Positions 28,429 to 39,041 are shown, counted from the stretch's first letter. The stretch is DNA of 64,000 bases from Bifidobacterium sp. ESL0745 (GCF_029433335.1 NZ_JAQTHX010000003.1:149082-213081), one strand, 5' to 3'. The notes: generated by a model from the letters alone, not told the origin. Translations and numbers: made by a program.

Positions 28429-31400
28429 TCAACGTCTGGCATGCGCCCCTGCTTTCTTTTTGAATGTGGTGCGTGCACTGATTTTCTTTTTGAACTTGAC
28501 GAGGCCAGCGAATCCCGCCGCGCTGGCGATCGCGACCGCTGCTACAACAACCAACAACCACCAACGACGCCAACCGGTGAACGGCAGCGACGAAACCGGC
28601 TCGGGCGAGGTCAGATCCCACGTAATGGCGTCGGACTGATTGCCCGGCTCGTTGCCGGAAATCTCGGCGAGCGTGTTGATGTTGTAGACGAAGTCGAGCG
28701 TTCCAGAGCGGTCCATCGAGGTGATAGTGAGCCGTCCGGGTGGCATAAACGTGGGAACATCGACATGCCATTTCGCGTCCTTGTCCGTTGTAGTGCTGGT
28801 TTCGCTGCCGTCCGGCCATGTCACCGTGACGTGGTTGCCCTCCATCCCCGTGAGGTTGCTGGCCGGCGACGGGTCGAGGCCCGTGTGGGCGGTGTCGGTC
28901 ACCGTGCCGAAAATACCGTCCTGTCTGCTGCCCGAAGTGACCTGGACAGCCGTCGGGTACGTGTCGATCAGCTGGTTGCGCACCTGGCCGAAGGTCAACG
29001 CGTGCGTGTCCGAGTTTTCGAGCACCGCGACGATGGTGAAAAGGATCTTTCCTGCGTTGGCACCCTGTGTGAAGGTGCTTACCGGCCCCTGCCAGACCCA
29101 ATCAGAGAACCAATGGCTGCTACTGGTCTGCGCCGGGTCTTGTTGCTGTGCCGACTGTTGGCCCAACTCCGCCCAATGTTCCGACTGCCGTTCTCCCTGT
29201 TGTTGCGCCGACGCTTCCTGTGTCTGTTCCTGTGCCGACTGTTGTCCCGGCTCCCCCCGCTGCGCCGACCGCTGTTCCTGTTGCTGTTCCTCCTGTTGGG
29301 ACGAACGCACCGACTTCTTCTGTTCCGCCTCCTTTCTCCCTTGCGTTTGGTGCACTTGACCCTTCTGCTGTGCGGCATCGAGCGGGCCGAAATCCTCCAG
29401 CAGATACGTGCCGGCCGGCGGCTGCGGGTTACTCGGATCGTCGTAAGGCTGGCCGGTTATCGTATCGTGATGAATCGGTTGTGACTGCGGCACCGCGTAA
29501 AGCCTGAGGCTGTCGTTCGAGTGCAGCGTCTGTGCGGACCCCTTGATGCTTACCTTCGCATCGGCGGGCATCTCGCTTTTGCCCGCGCTGTTGCGCACGG
29601 TATGCGGTACCGTAAGCTGCTTGATTTCGGGGTTCTTGTTCATCTCAAGCTGAAAATTGCCCTGCACGACATTCGAGAACAGCGAGGCTATTTTGAAATC
29701 GCTGCTATCGGTTTGCCAAGCGTGATAGCGGATGGAATGCTGCAGGTTGGTGTCGATTTTGCGTGAGTCGGCGATGGACCATGTCCCGTCAGCACCGACC
29801 TCGGCAGAACCGATTCTGATGCCGCGCGTTTCGGGATTGTTTGGTTTGTTGAGATCGATGATATGGGACTGGTCCTCGGCGAACAGCGTGACCGTGTCTC
29901 CAGGAATGCCGGTGCCTGTGACCGTACGCGACGAGGTCGGCACATAACCGCTGAATTGATCGATCACGGGCGCATCCGGCCGCGGGATGTTGTAGCTGGC
30001 AAAGGCGGTGTCGATGGTCCAGCCGGTCGCCAGCAGCTTGTTGGTATCTTCCTGCGACATACCGGCCTTGACGGTCAGCGGATGGCTCGGATCGGCGTTG
30101 TTGTAAAGCGGATTGTAAGCGTCGTGGACGCTCAACGTCTGCCCGCCTGTCGGCGTGTTCTGCACCACACAGCCCTCATAGGCCGCGGCGCTGTTCTGAT
30201 CCCTGACGCCGGGGTTGGTGGTGATCGGCCAGGTCACGAGCTTGAAGTAGCCATCGAGACCTTCCTTTTTCTTGATCGCGCCGAAATCGATATTGCCCTG
30301 GGCGTCCTGCAGAATGTTCGGGTCGGTGCCGGCACCGGGAACCATCAGGTGGTTCGGCGTGCTGTTGTACCCCCTGTTGTTCGGGCTGTTGAACGCCGAA
30401 TACCAATCGTTGCCGCCGTAATTGTTGTACGACTGCTGCCCGTCGACGCGCACGGCAGTGGGGGTCAGCGACTGCACCGGCACCCAGTCCTTGCCGCCTT
30501 TCAGCGCAAGCCACTGGTAGTAGAACGAGGTGACCTGCGAGCAGGGGTAAAGCGAGTTCCAGCGGCTGGCGATGTTGTACCAGAAAACAAAGAACGAGTT
30601 GGCCGGAGCCACCCCCGCGCCGGTTCCTTGGCTCGGGAAGCCGTAGTCGGTCACCAGACCCCAGTTGGCCTGGCCGCTGCTCCACAGGTTGGGGTGCGCG
30701 TCAAAGCCGATATGGGAGGTCGGGCCGTTGCACTGCTGTACCTTGTCGGCGTTCGTACCGGTGCCCGACCACCAATTGCACTGGTTCGCGTACATGTATG
30801 ACGGAACGCCCTCGCTGATATTGGTGACGTAGCGCGGATCGAGCGACGAATAGTAATACTTATTATTGTTATTGACCGGCGTTTTGCCGCTCATCTGCCG
30901 GCCGGGCGCCGCCACCGCGTAGACGTACTGGTCGTATTCGGTGCCGCCGACGTTGGTCGGGTCCAGCGTCTTGCCGGTGTAGCTGATGTTGCCCTCGATC
31001 GAGATGGTGAGGTAATCGTAATCGCCGGAAACCAGCACGTTGTGGATCGTGTAGAACTCGCCCTGGTTGCGCGCCCAATTGAGGGCGGCCTGCTGCGCGT
31101 TCGCGACCGAGGCACGGTCGCTGTCGCCGCCGTAGGTGTTGAGATAGGGGAAGCTCGTCAGCTGCGTGTTCGGGTCGGTGCCGCGCGCGCCGGACTGCGA
31201 GACCAGCATTTGCATGCCGCAATCGACCCTCGGGTTGTCGCCGGGTGCGTACTTCGGCTTGTTGTCGCCGTTGCCGCCATAATCCGAGACGGCTCCCACC
31301 GCCACACAGCTTGGATTCACCATCCCGTGCGGCATGCGCAGCACGAAGTCGATGCGTAGCTCGTCGTCGACGTCCTCCCCCTGCATCCTGTTGTTGTTCG

Positions 31401-31722
31401 CGAGGAACTTGTACAGCCGCGGTTTGCAGTCCACGCGTTTACTCGCGTCGGGGGTGGCGACGTTCATGCTGGCCGTATCCTGAACGCACAACGCCGGATA
31501 ATCGTCAACGGTCACATCTTCGTCTGTGCCATCCTCCGCCGCGACGGTTTGCGCGAACGTATTGAGGTTGCCGGAAACCGCGACGGCGATATCCGGATTC
31601 AGCGCGCACCCTCCCACCAGCAGGGACATCGCGACGGTCACCGCGAAAAGCAGGTGGCCGAGGCGCGAGATCCCCATCGGCTTTGAGGTCAGATCATTAT
31701 TACTAAAATCGTTCGACTTCAT
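28429..31722 (-). CDS. Large LPFTG surface protein, probable pilus tip or ancillary adhesin
   Basis: 1097 residues from ATG 31722, 8 nt after a GGAGG; the GTG at 31731 overlaps that site. The N-terminal hydrophobic segment ends LLVGGC, which could be a lipobox or an ordinary signal peptide. The first ~580 residues are rich in aromatic, Asn and Gly residues without a family I recognise; then Ig-like or Big-like beta domains (for example TVTGTGIPGDTVTLFAEDQ). A Gln/Glu/Arg/Ser low-complexity stretch follows (about residues 780-875), then another beta domain and the sorting signal LPFTG (about 1046), TM helix and a basic tail. First gene of the pilus operon, the usual place of a tip adhesin. Confidence 0.85.
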   Translation of the reverse strand: MKSNDFSNNDLTSKPMGISRLGHLLFAVTVAMSLLVGGCALNPDIAVAVSGNLNTFAQTVAAEDGTDEDVTVDDYPALCVQDTASMNVATPDASKRVDCKPRLYKFLANNNRMQGEDVDDELRIDFVLRMPHGMVNPSCVAVGAVSDYGGNGDNKPKYAPGDNPRVDCGMQMLVSQSGARGTDPNTQLTSFPYLNTYGGDSDRASVANAQQAALNWARNQGEFYTIHNVLVSGDYDYLTISIEGNISYTGKTLDPTNVGGTEYDQYVYAVAAPGRQMSGKTPVNNNNKYYYSSLDPRYVTNISEGVPSYMYANQCNWWSGTGTNADKVQQCNGPTSHIGFDAHPNLWSSGQANWGLVTDYGFPSQGTGAGVAPANSFFVFWYNIASRWNSLYPCSQVTSFYYQWLALKGGKDWVPVQSLTPTAVRVDGQQSYNNYGGNDWYSAFNSPNNRGYNSTPNHLMVPGAGTDPNILQDAQGNIDFGAIKKKEGLDGYFKLVTWPITTNPGVRDQNSAAAYEGCVVQNTPTGGQTLSVHDAYNPLYNNADPSHPLTVKAGMSQEDTNKLLATGWTIDTAFASYNIPRPDAPVIDQFSGYVPTSSRTVTGTGIPGDTVTLFAEDQSHIIDLNKPNNPETRGIRIGSAEVGADGTWSIADSRKIDTNLQHSIRYHAWQTDSSDFKIASLFSNVVQGNFQLEMNKNPEIKQLTVPHTVRNSAGKSEMPADAKVSIKGSAQTLHSNDSLRLYAVPQSQPIHHDTITGQPYDDPSNPQPPAGTYLLEDFGPLDAAQQKGQVHQTQGRKEAEQKKSVRSSQQEEQQQEQRSAQRGEPGQQSAQEQTQEASAQQQGERQSEHWAELGQQSAQQQDPAQTSSSHWFSDWVWQGPVSTFTQGANAGKILFTIVAVLENSDTHALTFGQVRNQLIDTYPTAVQVTSGSRQDGIFGTVTDTAHTGLDPSPASNLTGMEGNHVTVTWPDGSETSTTTDKDAKWHVDVPTFMPPGRLTITSMDRSGTLDFVYNINTLAEISGNEPGNQSDAITWDLTSPEPVSSLPFTGWRRWWLLVVVAAVAIASAAGFAGLVKFKKKISARTTFKKKAGAHARR

Positions 31723-32279
31723 CACAATCACCTCCCGACGTCAGATAGATCGAAATTTAAAGTTCTATATTCATTCGTCAATATGTATAAATGTTGTTTT
31801 GTATAGGTTCATGTCCATCAGATTGTCTTTTCAGGCAACAGGTGCGTCCCCTAGTAGACACCTTGCGAAGGAGATAAACGGGTACAAGTGTGCGACTCAC
31901 ATTAGACAGGTAAATTCAGGGAAAATTAGACAAATCTCAACATCGATATGATATCCGTCTCATTTCAAACCAGCACTTCACAACGCTGTTATTTATGCAA
32001 ACACGTCATGTTTGTATACGAATCCAATTTTTTTCAATGAATATCTATGATGAATAAAATCCCCAAAGCCACAAAATATGTAACTACTTGTGCACTTCCG
32101 AAATGTGACATTCCAAACACTACATCAAACGTTTTATAGCTGACAGAAATATAAAGCTCCGCCGTCCGCCCTGATTCAAACCGTACACAATAATGCCTGG
32201 ATTCCAAAGTGAAATTATTGCGAAATATTGCCGAAAAGGGTACTATTGTACCTATTCATACACAAAAGAGGTAATTAAT
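31723..32279. other. 557-bp intergenic region, divergent promoters
   Basis: No gene is supported. The region separates the start of the pilus operon from the toxin-antitoxin pair and is A/T-rich from about 31,740. A GGGAGG ribosome site for the pilus gene lies at its left end and AGAGG for the antitoxin at its right end (32267-32271). Confidence 0.5.
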
Positions 32280-32540
32280 TTGGTAACATCAGCAAAAACA
32301 CGAATGCAGATTCGAATCGATCCCAAACTCAAGGAACAAGGCGAACAACTGTTCCGTTCAATGGGAACCGACCTGTCAAGCGCGGTGAGCATGTTCGTGG
32401 CGCAGGCCGTACATGAAGGGGGTTTCCCGTTCCGGCCGGTCGCCGACCCACTCGCCATGGCGGTGAAGAAAGCCGAGGCCGAACCCGCCGAATATGTAGG
32501 CAGCGCGCAGGACGTAAAGGACATGATCGATGCCCTATAA
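32280..32540 (+). CDS. DinJ/RelB-type antitoxin (locus 1)
   Basis: 86 residues from a TTG start, 8 nt after AGAGG. This start aligns with the antitoxin at 42,027 (KTRMQIRIDPKLKEQGEQLF against RTRIQISTKKTLKEQAEQLF); the longer frame from 32193 has no such support. The N-terminal ribbon-helix-helix part should bind its own operator, and the C-terminal half (EPAEYVGSAQDVKDMID) should wrap the toxin. It overlaps the toxin gene by 11 bp, so translation is coupled. Confidence 0.87.
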   Translation: MVTSAKTRMQIRIDPKLKEQGEQLFRSMGTDLSSAVSMFVAQAVHEGGFPFRPVADPLAMAVKKAEAEPAEYVGSAQDVKDMIDAL

Positions 32541-32811
32541 CTTCGAGGTCAGTCCTCAATTCAAGCGCAACGTGAAGGCGATGAAGCAACGTCACCGAAA
32601 TATGACAGAGCTGGAAAGGGCAATCGACGCACTGGCTGTTAACGATATCGATTTACTCTCTGGCCATTTCCGCGACCATAAACTCACCGGAGATTTATCT
32701 GGCTGCCGCGAGCTTCATATCGAAGCCGACTGGTTATTGGTTTATAAGAAACAAAAGTCAACGGTGACTATCATCCTGCTACGTACCGGAACCCACGACC
32801 AATTGTTATAA
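32530..32811 (+). CDS. YafQ-family mRNA-interferase toxin (locus 1)
   Basis: 93 residues of the RelE superfamily. Residues that match the YafQ active site are visible: H50 (RDHKL), H63 and D67-W68 (RELHIEADWLLVY) and H89 (TGTHDQL). Such toxins cut mRNA at the ribosome and are held inactive by the adjacent antitoxin. All expected catalytic residues are present, so it should be active. The gene is followed by a perfect 19-bp inverted repeat. Confidence 0.9.
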   Translation: MPYNFEVSPQFKRNVKAMKQRHRNMTELERAIDALAVNDIDLLSGHFRDHKLTGDLSGCRELHIEADWLLVYKKQKSTVTIILLRTGTHDQLL

Positions 32812-32819
32812 GACTGCTT

Positions 32820-32868
32820 ACTAAAGTCGGTTAGCCTGGTATTCCCTATCAGGCTAACCGACTTTAGT
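32820..32868. terminator. Bidirectional terminator
   Basis: A perfect 19-bp inverted repeat (32820-32838 with 32850-32868; arm ACTAAAGTCGGTTAGCCTG) with an 11-nt loop lies between the convergent toxin and glnB genes. A/T-rich bases flank both arms. Confidence 0.85.
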
Positions 32869-32880
32869 AATTAGATAGCG

Positions 32881-34514
<1,634 letters not shown>

Positions 34515-34679
34515 TTCGTGTTTCCTCTCCTCCGGCTTTCCCGCGCGCCGGCGTCCGACGCGTCCTGAACCGTATGTGGCTATAAAACACGCGAAACGTA
34601 AGGAGAAGTTTGACGCGAGATTACGGCGGTGTAAAGCTCGCGCCCCTATCGAAACATAATGGTTACTTATTAAAAAGCA

Positions 34680-34715
34680 AACCGCGCATCAATCCTCAAA
34701 GGACAATGCGCGGTT
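34680..34715 (-). terminator. Terminator after ftsY
   Basis: AACCGCGCAT (34680-34689) pairs with ATGCGCGGTT (34706-34715). On the minus strand it is followed by TGCTTTTTAATA, and it lies 23 bp past the ftsY stop. Confidence 0.85.
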
Positions 34716-34738
34716 GAGAAAATAGCACTTATTACGAC

Positions 34739-36172
34739 TCAGGCGAGAATGCCGTCGACGAAACCTTCCGGATCGAAGGGGGCGAGGTCGTCAGGGCCTT
34801 CGCCGAGGCCGACGAGCTTGACCGGAACGCCCAGCTCCTGCTGCACGGAGATGACGATGCCGCCCTTGGCCGAACCATCGAGCTTGGAGAGCACCACGCC
34901 GGTGATGCCGATGGCCTGCGCGAAAACCTTGGCCTGTGCCATGCCGTTCTGGCCGGTCACGGCGTCGAGCACAAGCAGCACTTCGTCGACCGGCAGATTC
35001 TTTTCGGTCACTCGGCGGATCTTGCCAAGCTCGTCCATGAGGTTCGCCTTGTTCTGCAGACGGCCTGCAGTGTCGATAATCAACACGTCAACGCCCTGCT
35101 CCTTGGCCTGCTTGGAGGCATCGAACGCCACGGACGCCGGGTCGCCACCCTCTTTTTCACTGCGCACGACCGGCACACCGACCTTCTGCCCCCAGGTTTC
35201 GAGCTGGTCGGCCGCGGCGGCACGGAAGGTATCGGCGGCGGCGAGCATCACGCTCTTACCTTCGGAGACAAAGAGACGCGCGAGCTTGCCGGCGGTTGTG
35301 GTCTTGCCAGTGCCGTTGACACCGACCATGATGATGACGCTCGGCTTCTTGGCACCTGGCTTTTCGGCGTTGAGCGCACGGTCGGGTTGGGAATTGACAA
35401 GGTCGAGAAGCTTGGAACGCAGGGCCTCGCGCACGGCCTTCGGGTCGGAAGTTCCGGTGATGCGAGCGTCGTTGCGCAGCTCGTCCACCAGCTTTTCGCT
35501 GGCCTCGCTGCCGACATCGGCCAATAGCAACGTATCTTCGACGTCTTCCCAGTCAGATTCGGAAAGCTGGTCCTTGGCCAAGATGTTGAACAGCGCCCGT
35601 CCGAACGGGTTCGAGGACTTGCTGAGCTTCTCCTTGAGGCGAACAGTGCGGGAGGCCTTGGGTTCCGGCGTTTCGACACTCGACGAAGAAGCGGCGACGC
35701 CACTGGCTGAACCCTCTGCGGAAGAATCGGAAGCAGTCGACTCGTCATGGGTACTTTCAGCTGAGGAATCGGAAATGACTTCGTTGTCGGCAGAACCTTC
35801 AGCGGACGCATTTGGCCGAGCTTCGTTCTTTTCGGTTACCCCAGATTCTCGCTGGGACGAAGATTTTCCGTCAGAACCCTTGTTATTCTGCTCATTTTTC
35901 GATGTAGATTCCGCTTGTCCTGACCTGTCGCGATTTGAAGCATTCGTCTTCCCGACGCTGCCAGCGGCTTCAGCCGATTCCTTATTATCATCGACAGCAC
36001 TGCTCGATGCGTTGGGACCAGCACCCTGTGCGCTCTTGGAAACGTTGGTATTCTGCACATTCGTGCTGTTTTTCTTATGCGAATGCACAATCAGCGCGAC
36101 CACGGCAATAAGCACGACGGCGACAACAACCAGCGCCAGAACAATCAGCATGGGATTCATAGTAAGACTCAT
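34739..36172 (-). CDS. ftsY: Signal recognition particle receptor FtsY
   Basis: 477 residues. One N-terminal TM helix (about 8-30) replaces the amphipathic anchor of E. coli FtsY. It is followed by a long acidic Ser/Glu/Ala-rich A domain (about 35-170) and the conserved NG GTPase domain (about 180-477): GVNGTGKTTTAGKLA (G1), DTAGRLQNKANL (G3) and LSKLDGSAKGG (G4 region). It docks ribosome-SRP complexes at the membrane for co-translational insertion. ATG 36172 is used; ATG 36160 is possible. It is divergent from the TetR gene. Confidence 0.96.
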   Translation of the reverse strand: MSLTMNPMLIVLALVVVAVVLIAVVALIVHSHKKNSTNVQNTNVSKSAQGAGPNASSSAVDDNKESAEAAGSVGKTNASNRDRSGQAESTSKNEQNNKGSDGKSSSQRESGVTEKNEARPNASAEGSADNEVISDSSAESTHDESTASDSSAEGSASGVAASSSSVETPEPKASRTVRLKEKLSKSSNPFGRALFNILAKDQLSESDWEDVEDTLLLADVGSEASEKLVDELRNDARITGTSDPKAVREALRSKLLDLVNSQPDRALNAEKPGAKKPSVIIMVGVNGTGKTTTAGKLARLFVSEGKSVMLAAADTFRAAAADQLETWGQKVGVPVVRSEKEGGDPASVAFDASKQAKEQGVDVLIIDTAGRLQNKANLMDELGKIRRVTEKNLPVDEVLLVLDAVTGQNGMAQAKVFAQAIGITGVVLSKLDGSAKGGIVISVQQELGVPVKLVGLGEGPDDLAPFDPEGFVDGILA

Positions 36173-36218
36173 GCTTCAAGATTATTGGCGAGACCCGACG
36201 CAGGGTACTCGGCACACG

Positions 36219-36296
36219 CTCACACCAACCCATGGTTATCAAAAGATACTGTACGTATTCCCATGGTTTCTTTTGGTAACCATGGGTTGGTGTGAG
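36219..36296. repeat. Long inverted repeat between ftsY and a tetR-type gene
   Basis: A 28-bp left arm (36219-36246, beginning CTCACACCAACCCATGG) and a right arm (36269-36296) are inverse copies with one mismatch, separated by 22 nt. The right arm ends 19 bp before the -10 box of the TetR gene. It could be a large operator for that regulator, a transcriptional hairpin, or a small non-autonomous mobile element. Confidence 0.8.
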
Positions 36297-36314
36297 CCTT
36301 GGGCGTGCGTCATT

Positions 36315-36320
36315 TACAAT
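36315..36320 (+). promoter_or_regulatory. -10 box of a leaderless promoter
   Basis: TACAAT ends 6 nt before the ATG at 36327, with no ribosome site between, predicting a leaderless mRNA. The inverted repeat at 36219-36296 occupies the place where a -35 element would be. Confidence 0.6.
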
Positions 36321-36326
36321 ATAACT

Positions 36327-37151
36327 ATGTCGAATGCTTCCAGAATGACCTCGTACCAGCGCCGCGAACAGCTCATCGCCATCGGGCGCGGGCTTTTCGC
36401 AGCGAAGGGCTACGAGGCAGTGAGCGTCGAGGAAATCGCGGCCGCCGCAAAGGTTTCGAAGCCGATCGTCTACGAGCATTTCGGAGGCAAGGAAGGGCTT
36501 TACGCCGTCATCGTCGATCGTGAAATGCAGAAATTGACCAGTACATTAATCGATGCGCTTTCCGCCGGTGACACTCATCCGCGCCAGATCGTGGAACGCA
36601 CAGCACTTGCCTTACTCACTTATATAGAAGAGAACTCGGAGGGCTTCAACGTACTTGTACGCGACTCCCCCACCACAGACCCGGCTGGCTCATTCAGTTC
36701 GCTTTTGGGTGACGTCAGTCTTCGCGTCGAGGAGATCCTCACCAAAGCGTTCAAACAGCACAAGCTGCCGGCAAAAGGCGTGCCGTATTACGCGCAGATG
36801 CTCGTCGGCATGACCGTTTTCACCGGCCAGTATTGGGCAGCGAACCAAAAGAAAATCAGCAAGGAACAGCTTGCCGCGCACATCGTCAATCTCGCCTGGC
36901 ACGGACTTTCGCGCCTTGAAGCCAAGCCGAAGCTGCAGTTCGAAGGCGATTTGAAAGCCACGGCTGACGACCGGAGCCGCAAAAGCCATAAGAACGATAA
37001 CAACCGCGAAAACGATGACACCAAAGCGAACGCCGGCAATGACGATGCGGACGATAATGACGGTGACAGCGACAGCAAAGACGGCACCAATAAGACGAGC
37101 ACCGACAAGCACTCCAATAATGGCGATAATTCAAGCGACGCCGAATCCTAA
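36327..37151 (+). CDS. TetR-family regulator with a polar low-complexity tail
   Basis: 274 residues. The N-terminal HTH domain (about 8-60: YQRREQLIAIGRGLFAAKG, then EEIAAAAKVSKPIVYEHFGG) is canonical TetR. A helical ligand-binding domain follows to about residue 215. The last ~60 residues are an Asp/Asn/Ser/Lys-rich disordered tail, which is unusual for TetR proteins. Only the downstream part of a very long open frame on this strand is real; MSNASRMTSYQ is the logical start, with a leaderless -10 box. It may bind the adjacent long inverted repeat and control itself and ftsY (inference). Confidence 0.87.
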   Translation: MSNASRMTSYQRREQLIAIGRGLFAAKGYEAVSVEEIAAAAKVSKPIVYEHFGGKEGLYAVIVDREMQKLTSTLIDALSAGDTHPRQIVERTALALLTYIEENSEGFNVLVRDSPTTDPAGSFSSLLGDVSLRVEEILTKAFKQHKLPAKGVPYYAQMLVGMTVFTGQYWAANQKKISKEQLAAHIVNLAWHGLSRLEAKPKLQFEGDLKATADDRSRKSHKNDNNRENDDTKANAGNDDADDNDGDSDSKDGTNKTSTDKHSNNGDNSSDAES

Positions 37152-37333
37152 AATCTTCAAAAGACACAAAGCCGTAAAAATAGACAATCGCAAAATCAAA
37201 CCACTAACGCTTTTGCGCAACTTACGTCGGGAGCAACGCAATTCATGCGCCCGCGCCCGCCATTCTCAGGCTTACATGGTAAGTTGGGCTTGTTTCGCCG
37301 CACCAACGCCGCGAATACCCATAACGAGGAACC

Positions 37334-38371
37334 ATGCCGCAAACAAGCTCGAAAATGCTCACCTTCGTAGTGCCCACATTCAATATGGACACCTACCTTG
37401 AGCGTTGCGTCTCGTCGCTGACCGCGAATCCCGACAGCGACGACATCGAGGTGCTGATCATCGACGACGGCTCGTCCGACGGCACCCCGGAACTTGCGGA
37501 TCGGCTTGCGGCGGCAAAACCCGGAATCATTCGCGTCATCCACCAGACCAACAAGGGCCACGGCGGTGCGGTCAATACCGGGGTCGCCAACGCGAAAGGC
37601 ATGTATCTCAAAGTCGTCGACGCCGACGATTGGGTGGGTCAGGGATCCCTCAAACAGCTCATGGATGTAATATATCAACAGCGCGACGCCAGCGACCCGA
37701 TCGACATGTTTGTCACCGATTACGTCTACGACAAGATTGGCAAACGGCGCAAGCACGTCGTGAAATTCGACAATGTGATGGTTGCGGACCGGCGCCTCGG
37801 CTGGGACAATCTCAAACGCTTCGGTATCGCGCAATACATGATCATGCATGCGCTGATTTTCCGCACGGAGGTGTTGCGGCAAGCCAAGACCAAGCTGCCC
37901 GAGCACACGTTCTACGTCGATTTCATCTACGCCTACCAGCCATTCCCCTGGGTCAAATCGCTGATGTACATAAGCACGCCGCTTTACCACTACTTCATCG
38001 GCCGCGACGGGCAAAGCGTGCAGACCGACGTGATGATCCGTCGCGTGGACCAGCTTGTGCGCGTCAACCGCGCGATGGTTGCCGCCACTCCCGAGCACGG
38101 CACCGTTTCTGACGGCCTTTATCGCTATATGATTCATTTCCTTTCGATCGAGTCTGTGGTGGCCAGCGTCTTCCTCATCCTTTCACGCAAACCGGCGAAC
38201 TACCAGATCAAGCAGGAGTTGTGGGAAAACCAGCGCAACGTTTCGCCCCAAATCGCGCGCGATGTCCGGAGGCAGCTGCCGTCCCGCGCTATCAATCTAC
38301 CCGGCTCAGTCGGTCGCTGGATTATCCGCATGGGTTATCATATAGCTGAAAATATTATCGGATTTAACTAA
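37334..38371 (+). CDS. GT2-family glycosyltransferase
   Basis: 345 residues of the classic GT-A fold: TFVVPTFNMDTYLERCVSSL at the start, DDG (44-46) in the nucleotide-binding region, NKGHGGAVNTGVANAKG and the DxD motif in VVDADDW (96-98). No TM helix is visible in the catalytic part; a weakly hydrophobic C-terminus may associate with the membrane. The acceptor and sugar are unknown. AGGAACC just upstream supports ATG 37334. It stands 180 bp after the TetR gene on the same strand, apart from the main polysaccharide locus. Confidence 0.9.
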   Translation: MPQTSSKMLTFVVPTFNMDTYLERCVSSLTANPDSDDIEVLIIDDGSSDGTPELADRLAAAKPGIIRVIHQTNKGHGGAVNTGVANAKGMYLKVVDADDWVGQGSLKQLMDVIYQQRDASDPIDMFVTDYVYDKIGKRRKHVVKFDNVMVADRRLGWDNLKRFGIAQYMIMHALIFRTEVLRQAKTKLPEHTFYVDFIYAYQPFPWVKSLMYISTPLYHYFIGRDGQSVQTDVMIRRVDQLVRVNRAMVAATPEHGTVSDGLYRYMIHFLSIESVVASVFLILSRKPANYQIKQELWENQRNVSPQIARDVRRQLPSRAINLPGSVGRWIIRMGYHIAENIIGFN

Positions 38372-38489
38372 ATCGTATAGGCCAAAGGCTCACGGTCTTT
38401 GGTCTTTCCGCCCACGTTTTATCGCTTATCGCCAGATACGCCAATAACCAAGCCGGAAAGACATACGATTGCTCAAAAGGAACACAGTC

Positions 38490-38753
38490 ATGGCAGACTC
38501 AAATAGCGCAACCATTGAAATCTACGGAGCCGACTGGTGCGGCGACTGCAGGCGTGCGAAGGCGGCGCTCGACCGTTTCGGCATCACCTACAACTGGCAC
38601 GATATCGAGCACGATGACGGAGCCGAGGCCAAAGCCATCGAAATCAGCGGCCAAAAGCACATCCCGGTCGTCGTATTCCGTGACGGCAGTTTCGAGGTCG
38701 AACCCAGCGCCACCGATCTCAAGACAAAGCTCGAAGCGCTCGGGCAGTTCTGA
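38490..38753 (+). CDS. Glutaredoxin-like protein
   Basis: 87 residues from ATG 38490, 8 nt after AAAGGAA; the frame extends back to 38469. It has a redox motif WCGDC (Cys17, Cys20) after IEIYGAD, the cis-proline HIPVVVF, and a C-terminal helix DLKTKLEAL, matching small actinobacterial glutaredoxin/mycoredoxin-like proteins. It may reduce disulfides or mixed thiols. NrdH-type function is less likely because the motif is CGDC rather than CxQC. A strong terminator follows, so it is probably monocistronic. Confidence 0.88.
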   Translation: MADSNSATIEIYGADWCGDCRRAKAALDRFGITYNWHDIEHDDGAEAKAIEISGQKHIPVVVFRDGSFEVEPSATDLKTKLEALGQF

Positions 38754-38770
38754 AACCGGGAGCACAAAAG

Positions 38771-38815
38771 ACACGGGGCTCGTGGCGGGTTGCATCACGA
38801 GCCCCGTGTTCCGTT
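38771..38815 (+). terminator. Rho-independent terminator
   Basis: ACACGGGGCTCGTG (38771-38784) pairs perfectly with CACGAGCCCCGTGT (38796-38809), followed by TCCGTTTTG. It ends the glutaredoxin-like gene. Confidence 0.9.
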
Positions 38816-38855
38816 TTGTCCAGGGCTATCCTGCCAGGACCTACTCACCAGCCAC

Positions 38856-39041
38856 TCACTGAGCCGTTTCCGGCGCGCGATGCTGAACGACCACGAAGCC
38901 ATTGTGTCGCCTTATAACCGCGAAGAGCACCATTATAGCGATGAAAATCACAAGCAGAATCCACGCCGGCACCGGCCTTGCTTTGGTGGCGTTCACAACC
39001 GAGGCCGCGGTACCGGGTTTCACACGATTGCCCTTGGCCAA
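38856..39041 (-). CDS. Small single-pass membrane protein (tentative)
   Basis: 61 residues from a TTG codon; the same frame stays open upstream (…WESRKNSWSAKPATSQSVSASA) without an ATG, so the true start is uncertain. One TM helix is evident (PAWILLVIFIAIMVLFAVI) followed by a short basic tail. No ribosome site is clear. The hydrophobic block flanked by polar ends looks real, but I do not recognise a family. Confidence 0.45.
   Translation of the reverse strand: MAKGNRVKPGTAASVVNATKARPVPAWILLVIFIAIMVLFAVIRRHNGFVVVQHRAPETAQ

Noticed and set aside
28090..29484. 464-codon plus-strand ORF over the pilus tip gene
   Set aside because: Antisense shadow of the LPFTG protein, with Leu/Arg runs arising from the Gln-rich repeat.
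34749..36326. Long plus-strand open frame antisense to ftsY and continuous with the TetR gene
   Set aside because: Its upstream two thirds is a mirror of the ftsY coding strand and the serine/threonine-rich translation has no domain; only the part from ATG 36327 is a gene.
38490..38753. NrdH glutaredoxin partner for nrdF
   Set aside because: The redox motif is CGDC rather than the NrdH-type CxQC, and the gene is 17 kb away with its own terminator.
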